A stretch of DNA of 37,020 nucleotides, from assembly GCA_025357635.1 (NCBI GenBank), contig JANXOV010000135.1, forward strand, positions 1 to 37,020, written 5' to 3'. The DNA is from Pseudomonadota bacterium. Lineage in GTDB: Bacteria > Pseudomonadota > Gammaproteobacteria > Steroidobacterales > Steroidobacteraceae. Shown piece after piece: positions 31,508-37,020 of the stretch (position 1 is the stretch's first letter; every line of letters begins with the position of its first letter). Below the pieces are notes generated by a model, which saw only the letters and a program-made list of their open reading frames with translations, ran no database searches and was not told the origin of the DNA. The translations under genes were made by a program, and so were the position numbers.

Positions 31508-32758
31508 TCATTTCACAAGACGGTTGTACTTCTTCAGCAGCGTGCGCAACTGCTCATGCGGCAGGGCGATGATGCGGTGGCCGTCAGCGCCGGTCATGTC
31601 GCGCGCGGCGATCATCGCATTCACGATGGCCTCTTCGGTGGCGAAAACGGTCGCGCCGAAAATCGGGTCCATGTCATCGTTGGCGAGCATCTTCAGGTCA
31701 CGTTCGCCCTCGTTGCCGGCCGCACTGACATTGGCCGTGGAGAAGGCGATGAAGATATCGCCCGAGCCATTGCCCGACAAACTGCCGAGCCGGCCCAGTC
31801 CCAATGAAACCCGGCGCGCCAGCCGCTTCAACTGATGCGGCAGCAAGGGTGCGTCGGTGGCCACCACCACGATGATGGAGCCGCGCTCGGCAATGTCCGA
31901 GGGCATGAAGGCATAGGGTTCGGGCGCTTCGATCTCACGGCCCACGGGGATGCCCGCGATGAGCAGATTCTCGCGGCGCCCGAAATTGCATTGAACCAGC
32001 ACACCGATGCGGTAGTTGCCGTCCTTGCCCGACAGCTGCCGCGAGGAGGTGCCGATGCCGCCCTTGAAGCCATTGCAGATCATTCCCGTGCCGCCGCCGA
32101 CACTGCCTTCGGCGACGGCCCCGCCGGCCGCCGATTCCAACGCATGAATCGCATGTTCTGGCTTGACGTGGAATCCGTTCGTATCGTTGAGCCAGCCGTC
32201 CCAGGTTTCGCCCACCACGGGCAGCGACCACCAGTAGCCGGATCCGTCCGCGGAACCCTTGGCAACGCGCCATTGAATGACGGCATCGCGCACCACGCCC
32301 ACGCTGTGCGTGTTGGTGATCATCACCGGGCCTTCGAGAAAGCCGGACTCCTCGACCCAGGTCGTGCCGGTCATCTCTCCATTGCCGTTCTGCGAAAACC
32401 ACCCGGCGAAAACCGGCTTTTTCAGCGAGTCCGCGCCGCGCGGCAGGATGGCGGTGACGCCCGTGCGCACCGGACCCTTGCCCACCTGCAGTTTTCCCTC
32501 CCCGGAGATCAACGTCGTATGTCCGACGAGCACGCCGGCCACATCGGTGATCGCATTCAACGGACCGGGAATTCCGTCGAAGGGCACGCCCAGATCGCGG
32601 GCGCGAACCGGCGCATCCGCCGCGGCCGCACCACCGGCCAGAGCAGCGAGCGCCATGATGCCGCCGATGGCAATCATCGAGACGTAGTGGGAGCGTAAGG
32701 AGCGGCCGGGTTCAGCCGGGTTGCGTGGAGCGTGCGCTGCGTAGTTTGTTGGGGTCAC
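31508..32758 (-). CDS. P1 family peptidase, DmpA/BapA-like aminopeptidase, exported
   Basis: This 416-residue protein (GTG start) belongs to the self-processing DmpA/beta-aminopeptidase family (S58). The domain opens with RARDLGVPFDGIPGPLNAITDVAGVLVGHTT-type residues, and the processing region reads NGFKGGIGTSSRQ. The candidate N-terminal nucleophile after autocleavage is Ser238 or Ser239. A hydrophobic signal (IAIGGIMALAALAGGAAAA) follows a basic N-terminus; the ATG at 32677 is an alternative start giving a standard signal peptide. Relatives release N-terminal D-, L- or beta-amino acids from peptides or amides. Next to omega-amino acid genes this could feed the pathway, but it lies in a separate, convergent unit. 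Confidence 0.88.
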   Translation of the reverse strand: MTPTNYAAHAPRNPAEPGRSLRSHYVSMIAIGGIMALAALAGGAAAADAPVRARDLGVPFDGIPGPLNAITDVAGVLVGHTTLISGEGKLQVGKGPVRTGVTAILPRGADSLKKPVFAGWFSQNGNGEMTGTTWVEESGFLEGPVMITNTHSVGVVRDAVIQWRVAKGSADGSGYWWSLPVVGETWDGWLNDTNGFHVKPEHAIHALESAAGGAVAEGSVGGGTGMICNGFKGGIGTSSRQLSGKDGNYRIGVLVQCNFGRRENLLIAGIPVGREIEAPEPYAFMPSDIAERGSIIVVVATDAPLLPHQLKRLARRVSLGLGRLGSLSGNGSGDIFIAFSTANVSAAGNEGERDLKMLANDDMDPIFGATVFATEEAIVNAMIAARDMTGADGHRIIALPHEQLRTLLKKYNRLVK

Positions 32759-32864
32759 CGAGGGGCCTTATGCCTGAAGCAATCGGCGGATCATACCCGC
32801 AATGTGGCGGCGACGGCGATGCTTCGCGCCCCGCTGCGAAGCTGCGTTCGCAATGCGCACGGCT

Positions 32865-34142
32865 TCAATTGGCGCAGGCGCGCGCCACTTCCACGCGCCG
32901 GTTGCGGGCCCGGCCCTCATCGGTGGCATTGGACTCGCGCGGCTTGGTGAGTCCGAATCCTTTGGCGCTGATGCGCGCCGCGGGGACGTGATAGCGTCCG
33001 GTCAGCGCATCGCGCACGGCGGCGGCGCGGTGATTGGACAGATCCAGATTGTAGTCGGCGGAGCCGATGTTGTCGGTGTGGCCTTCGATGGTCACGTTCC
33101 AGGAGGGATTGGCGTTGAGCAACTCGCTCAGGTTTTGCAGTGTCGCCGTGGACTCTTCCAGGAGCTTGGCGCTGCCGGTGGCGAAGTAAATGCCGTGCAG
33201 TTCGGCCCGGCAGGTCTTGCCCGCCAGCCGCTCCGCCGTTGGGCTTTTGCCGATGTCGATTCCGCCCAAACGGCCGCCGTGGCCCTCGCCTTTTTGCGGC
33301 GGTGTCACGTCGATGCGCGTCACCAGCGAGTAGTTCTTGCCGAGCATCCATTTCAGCGTCAGTGCATTGGCCGGATCGTCGAGCCAATAAAACTCCACCG
33401 TGCGTTCGTTATCGGAATATTTCAGCGTGCCGCGCGCGTGCACCGCGGGCAGGGTGGTGCGCTCGCCATTGAACAGCACGGAGACCGGCACGGTGCCCGG
33501 CTCCACGCGCTTGAGCGTGCCACGGTAATAGTGCCGCTCCACCCCCAGAGCGGCCATCAGACCGCCAAGGTTGAGCGGCGCGCCGCCCGTTGCTTTTGAA
33601 ACGCTCGGCGGCACTTCGATTCCGGAGAACACTCCACCCTCGTTGATCGCCATCACGAACGGCGTCTCACCCTTGCTCTTGAGCGCCGTGAGAATCGCGG
33701 TGGAGGTTTGAATGAAGGTCTGGCCCGGAAACATGTCCGGGTCATCGCTGCCCCAGGACAGGTTGAGGCGGGTGGCGGCGGCGAGATCCTCCTTGCGCAC
33801 CGCGCGCTTGAGCGAGAGCGGCTCCTTGAGCAGATCGCTGGCTTTCTGATCGCCGGGCGCCGCAATCTTGAAGCTAAAAACGATGCGGTCAGCCGCCACC
33901 TCGGACACCGAATACAGCGTTTCGGTGTCGGCCACGGCCAGCGACCCGGTACTGCCGGCAAGGCCTGCGTGGGTGACCGACGTGATCACCAGACCCCTCT
34001 CCAGGGGGATCGCGGCGCCGGCGATGGCGGGCAATGAAAGCAACAGCAGGCCGAAACGGCGGACGAATGATGAACGAAGGAGCGCTGGTCTCAGCAGACG
34101 GTTCGCGCAAATGACACGGGTTCGATTCATTCTCCGGTTCAT
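32865..34142 (-). CDS. OmpA-family outer membrane / peptidoglycan-associated protein
   Basis: This 425-residue protein has an N-terminal signal region (FGLLLLSLPAIAGA) after a basic stretch. A domain of about 250 residues that I do not recognise comes next. The C-terminal OmpA-like peptidoglycan-binding domain spans about 310-425, with IYFATGSAKLLEES, the VTIEGHTDNIGS motif, LSNHRAAAVRDAL and the closing RNRRVEV. It probably links the cell wall to the outer membrane or to a surface complex. The middle domain has many beta-strand-like stretches. It lies in the same direction as the large lipoprotein upstream, with a gap of only 17 bp, and could form an operon with it. Confidence 0.9.
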   Translation of the reverse strand: MNRRMNRTRVICANRLLRPALLRSSFVRRFGLLLLSLPAIAGAAIPLERGLVITSVTHAGLAGSTGSLAVADTETLYSVSEVAADRIVFSFKIAAPGDQKASDLLKEPLSLKRAVRKEDLAAATRLNLSWGSDDPDMFPGQTFIQTSTAILTALKSKGETPFVMAINEGGVFSGIEVPPSVSKATGGAPLNLGGLMAALGVERHYYRGTLKRVEPGTVPVSVLFNGERTTLPAVHARGTLKYSDNERTVEFYWLDDPANALTLKWMLGKNYSLVTRIDVTPPQKGEGHGGRLGGIDIGKSPTAERLAGKTCRAELHGIYFATGSAKLLEESTATLQNLSELLNANPSWNVTIEGHTDNIGSADYNLDLSNHRAAAVRDALTGRYHVPAARISAKGFGLTKPRESNATDEGRARNRRVEVARACAN

Positions 34143-34159
34143 GGATGACGGTGACCGAT

Positions 34160-36199
34160 CTACGTCGATTCCCCCGGTTCAATCTCGCACATCTTGATGG
34201 GAGGGTTGACCCGCTTCCAGGTGTGATGTCCGACCTCCTTCTTCTGACTGAGAACGGAGCTTGCGATCGATTCAACCAACGGGATCGGGATCGGCATGAT
34301 GGTGGCGTCCACGCCCACATGCACCGACGTATCGAGCGTATAGCGCGTACATTGCGGCCCCAGCATCGTGGTGACTGACGCGCTGTTGGTCGTGGTCAGC
34401 ACGTTGACGAGATCAACAAACACCATTCCCGCGGCGCCAAAAAGACCCAGTCCCAATCCCAAGCGCGGCAGTTGAATTCCAAGAACCGTGGCCGAGACCC
34501 CGGGGCTCATGGACACCGCGTCCTCCACCTTCGGATCAGATGTTTCTACAGTTCCCGGCGTTTCAGATTTTTCGGTGTTCGCCTGCAAGCCGGTTCCGCC
34601 ATTGAAATCAAAACTGCCGGAAAAATGAATCGCCGCGTTCAGGCCCACCAAGGACAGCTTGATCAGGAAATCGGTCCCCACTTGAAACACGAATGGAATG
34701 CCGTACACGGGAACGGGGATCGTCATTTGCAGCGGAACGTGAGCAACCGGAATGCTGACCATCCCGCTACCGGGCTTCCCCAACCGGCCGACAAACTCCA
34801 GGTCAATGTGGCCGCCAATATTTTTGAACGATGCCGCTGCATTCTTAAGATTGCCGTCCTTGATGCTCATGGCGCTTGCCAGAGCCACCTGATTCAGATC
34901 CATCTTCGCCTTGAATCTCACGTCAAGATTGTCGTAAACGATATAAAACACCTGCTTGGCGATTGCTCCGGCGGCCGCAAGTCTCTTTTTTTTGATTTCC
35001 GCCTTTTCTTCTTCCTCTTGCGCTTTTTTGTATTTCTCCAACGTGGATTGGATCACCTTGGGATCAAGCTTTGCGCGTGCCTCGGCATTCAACTCATTCA
35101 AATCTTTTTGATCAAGCTTTGCCAGCGCGTCCAGCGATTGCTGGCTCAACACTCCGAGCTTTGGATCGGTTACCCGCAGGACCGGCTTATTGGGGTTCGC
35201 AAGATTCTCAAGTTCCTTCCCGATATCCATCAGTCGGTGATACTGCTCAAACATTTCTTTACGCGCTTCCCTCTGCTCTTTCACCGCCTCAAAGAATTCG
35301 GCGCGCTGGTCGCGTTTTGTTTCATTGTTCACGGCCTTGTCGGCTCCCTCCACCTCTTTGCGCGCCTGCAATTCCAGAACCAGGTGGTCCGGAAGCACGT
35401 GATAGCCCAGAGAATACTCAAAGCCGGCGATTTGTCCCGTGTAGCCGCTGCCGGTGGCGGCAACAACCCCGTAGTCATCCACCGGGGTTTGATCCTCGCC
35501 CGGCGCGCCGTCGGTTTGAGGCGGATTCCCGCCCGGAGCCGGCTCAGTTGTCATCATCACGCGACGGAACTGGGACCTGCTTTCAAGCCGGGAAGTCTTC
35601 GGCGGCGCAGCCTGTTTGAGTTGATGCGGCCGCATTCCTACAAACGAGTTCGCGAAATTGACTGATGAATCAAAAGCAATGTCCGCCTGGGTGAGCGCGT
35701 CGGGCAACGACACGGGCACCGTGCTCACCAGGGTCGAACCCCCAAGACGGCCGACACTGCTGACGCGGCGCAGAGCAATCCCCCAGATCCACAGAATCCG
35801 TCCGGGCTTGAGCTTGCTCACTACCGGTTCGCTGCTGTCGAAGGTGTACTCGCTGCCGTCTTCGCTGACGGATTGCAAGGATTTCATCGCCTCGTCGCGG
35901 CTGACTGCGACGGTGTCCGGATTCCATTGAACCTGAAACCTGGTCGGCTTCACCTCGACGACGGATTGCAGATAGGCGCGGATGGACGCTTGATCGGCTC
36001 CATCCATGAATCGCCCGGCGATGGCCAGCGTGGAGCCGGCAGGGGGGCTCGGCGAGCCTACGGTAGCGGATGGATCAGACGTCGATGTCGACGCAACAGG
36101 TTCGGGTGGAGTGGGTTTTTTGGTGCAAGCGGTTACTGCGAGAATGCCAACAACGCAGCCGATCGCCAAACCGAGCAAACGCATCTGAAAAGTGCGCAT
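34160..36199 (-). CDS. Large lipoprotein of unknown function
   Basis: I chose the ATG at 36199, 7 bp after AAGGGG, giving 679 aa; a longer frame from 36277 has no supporting ribosome-binding site. The N-terminus is a lipoprotein signal with Cys25 (LAVTAC). A Pro/Ser/Thr linker follows (about 26-60), then a domain at about 60-200. A highly charged, probably coiled-coil section lies at about 310-430 (KEQREARKEMFEQYHRL, KYKKAQEEEEKAEIKKKR). The C-terminal part is beta-rich (about 445-670). I recognise no family. Because it lies just upstream of the OmpA-domain gene on the same strand, an envelope-spanning or adhesin-like role is possible. Its DNA is less GC-rich than its neighbours around 34900-35350. 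Confidence 0.85.
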   Translation of the reverse strand: MRTFQMRLLGLAIGCVVGILAVTACTKKPTPPEPVASTSTSDPSATVGSPSPPAGSTLAIAGRFMDGADQASIRAYLQSVVEVKPTRFQVQWNPDTVAVSRDEAMKSLQSVSEDGSEYTFDSSEPVVSKLKPGRILWIWGIALRRVSSVGRLGGSTLVSTVPVSLPDALTQADIAFDSSVNFANSFVGMRPHQLKQAAPPKTSRLESRSQFRRVMMTTEPAPGGNPPQTDGAPGEDQTPVDDYGVVAATGSGYTGQIAGFEYSLGYHVLPDHLVLELQARKEVEGADKAVNNETKRDQRAEFFEAVKEQREARKEMFEQYHRLMDIGKELENLANPNKPVLRVTDPKLGVLSQQSLDALAKLDQKDLNELNAEARAKLDPKVIQSTLEKYKKAQEEEEKAEIKKKRLAAAGAIAKQVFYIVYDNLDVRFKAKMDLNQVALASAMSIKDGNLKNAAASFKNIGGHIDLEFVGRLGKPGSGMVSIPVAHVPLQMTIPVPVYGIPFVFQVGTDFLIKLSLVGLNAAIHFSGSFDFNGGTGLQANTEKSETPGTVETSDPKVEDAVSMSPGVSATVLGIQLPRLGLGLGLFGAAGMVFVDLVNVLTTTNSASVTTMLGPQCTRYTLDTSVHVGVDATIMPIPIPLVESIASSVLSQKKEVGHHTWKRVNPPIKMCEIEPGEST

Positions 36200-36322
36200 C
36201 CCGTCGCCCCTTGTTAACGCCGCGGCGTCAAACGGTCGCAAGATCCAACGCAATCGGATGCCAAGCAACCGCTTCATGACCGCACGCGCTTGACTCTATA
36301 GCATGCCTTCCGCGTTGGGAAG

Positions 36323-36349
36323 CGCTGCAAGGGTTCCTTAATTGCAGCG
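36323..36349. promoter_or_regulatory. Inverted repeat between divergent lipoprotein genes
   Basis: CGCTGCAA (36323-36330) and TTGCAGCG (36342-36349) are perfect 8-bp arms around an 11-bp AT-rich loop. The right arm contains the candidate -35 box of the rightward gene, so the site may be an operator. It lies in a 199-bp gap between divergent genes where I see nothing else except the promoter. Confidence 0.45.
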
Positions 36350-36370
36350 GCGCGCCCGTCTGCCTATGAT
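36342..36370 (+). promoter_or_regulatory. Promoter candidate for small lipoprotein gene
   Basis: TTGCAG (36342-36347) and TATGAT (36365-36370) are spaced 17 bp apart, and the ATG lies at 36399 behind GGGAGG. The -10 box matches consensus at five of six positions; the -35 match is weak. Confidence 0.5.
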
Positions 36371-36398
36371 GGGGCGGGCTTTAAGCGTGGGAGGCACT

Positions 36399-37020
36399 AT
36401 GCGTAACTTCTGGCGTCTATGTTTGATGGCATTGCTGGGATTGGCGCTGGCAGCCTGTTCCAAGCCGGGGTCTGAAGCCGGCAAGACCGCGTCCTCCGTC
36501 GCGGCGGCCGACACGCATGAAACCGTGGCTGACGACGAGGATGAGAAGCCGGAGGGCGATCCCTGCAGTGTGCTCGAGGCGAAGGAAGTGGAGGCCGTGC
36601 TGGGGCAGCCGCTGGGTACGCCGCCGTTCGTCAATGCGCCGGATGAGCGATCGCGTGAGAACGCGTGCCGCTACGTGGGCAATGATTTGCGCGAGGTGGA
36701 CGTGGAAGTCACCTGGTCGGGCGCCGCCATGATCTGGAAAATGTACGGCACGGTGCAGGGCGCGCTCAATCAGCGCATGAAGGGCATGCTGAAGCTGGCC
36801 GATGGCACCGAGCTTGCCGGTGAATGGGACGAGGCCCGCGTGCAGGGCTGCTGCACCCTCATGGCGATGCTCGCCGACCAGATCGTCGAGGTCAACGTGG
36901 CCGGGTCCAAGGCCGGCATCAAAGAGGCGGCATCGCTTGCCGATGCGGCGCTGAAGCGCATCGGTAAACCGCTGGCGGTCAAGGGCGCCGACCACACCGC
37001 CGCGGCGCAGGCGTTCTTCG
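36399..37020 (+). CDS. Small lipoprotein, partial (runs off window)
   Basis: The 207 codons present begin with a lipoprotein signal (lipobox LALAAC, Cys20). An acidic linker (about 40-52) precedes a folded domain that opens with PCSVLEAKEVEAVLGQPLG and contains a later NACRYVG segment. This Cys-flanked arrangement resembles DUF3558-like lipoproteins, but the match is only by pattern. A GCC pair (QGCCTLM) lies at about 150. The gene is divergent from the large lipoprotein. The reading frame is open to the window end, and the function is unknown. Confidence 0.85.
   Translation, partial: MRNFWRLCLMALLGLALAACSKPGSEAGKTASSVAAADTHETVADDEDEKPEGDPCSVLEAKEVEAVLGQPLGTPPFVNAPDERSRENACRYVGNDLREVDVEVTWSGAAMIWKMYGTVQGALNQRMKGMLKLADGTELAGEWDEARVQGCCTLMAMLADQIVEVNVAGSKAGIKEAASLADAALKRIGKPLAVKGADHTAAAQAFF

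Noticed and set aside
1-37020. Mobile elements, CRISPR arrays, tRNA or rRNA genes
   Set aside because: No transposase or integrase motif, no regularly spaced repeat and no tRNA-like cloverleaf was recognised; genes are tightly packed. A covariance-model search would be needed to exclude small RNAs.

Overview
The window is dense, high-GC (roughly 60-65% by eye) proteobacterial DNA. About 28 genes lie almost end to end, and many neighbours overlap by ATGA, GTGA or TTGA. A TonB-dependent receptor, OmpA-type and lipoprotein envelope genes, Tat-type signals, an IclR regulator of the PcaR/PobR type and several CoA-linked catabolic genes suggest a soil or aquatic catabolic proteobacterium. A gammaproteobacterium near Steroidobacterales/Nevskiales is my guess; the exact taxon cannot be fixed from sequence alone. 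No rRNA, tRNA, CRISPR array, transposase or phage gene was seen, and no gene-free stretch exceeds 300 bases.

Region A (1-7828) is a B12-dependent acyl-CoA rearrangement locus: a partial SDR dehydrogenase, a mutase large subunit, its cobalamin-binding small subunit, a MeaB-type GTPase chaperone, an iron-type alcohol dehydrogenase homologue, an acyl-CoA synthetase, a TetR regulator and a 2,4-dienoyl-CoA-reductase-like SDR. By-eye alignment puts Leu, Glu, Cys and Asn at four mutase positions that define known specificities, so the substrate is probably not methylmalonyl-CoA. Two divergent promoter regions share a 14-bp motif that may be the TetR operator.

Region B (8012-20812) begins with a TonB-dependent receptor closed by a strong terminator. 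It continues as a probable ten-gene operon behind a good sigma70-like promoter: a lipoprotein fusing a cupredoxin to a NosD-like beta-helix, two small membrane proteins, a two-domain multicopper oxidase, a SCO1-like protein, a TetR regulator, a Tat-type alpha/beta hydrolase, a PQQ dehydrogenase with a cytochrome c domain, a copper/topaquinone amine oxidase and a small secreted protein of unknown function. I read it as an exported copper- and quinone-dependent amine/alcohol oxidation module carrying its own copper-handling proteins. It is the best candidate here for an undescribed system.

Region C (20819-31473) is built around an IclR divergon with a 32-bp palindrome. Leftward are IclR, an APC permease and a class III aminotransferase. 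Rightward are a P5C-dehydrogenase-like aldehyde dehydrogenase, two CoA-transferase subunits, a GABA-type aminotransferase and a secreted TolB/CehA-type metallohydrolase. Together they could import an amino compound, transaminate it, oxidise the semialdehyde to a dicarboxylate and activate that to a CoA ester, possibly acting on products of region B.

Region D (31508-37020) holds envelope or secreted genes: a DmpA/BapA-like P1 peptidase, an OmpA-domain protein, a large lipoprotein of unknown function, and a small lipoprotein cut by the window end.
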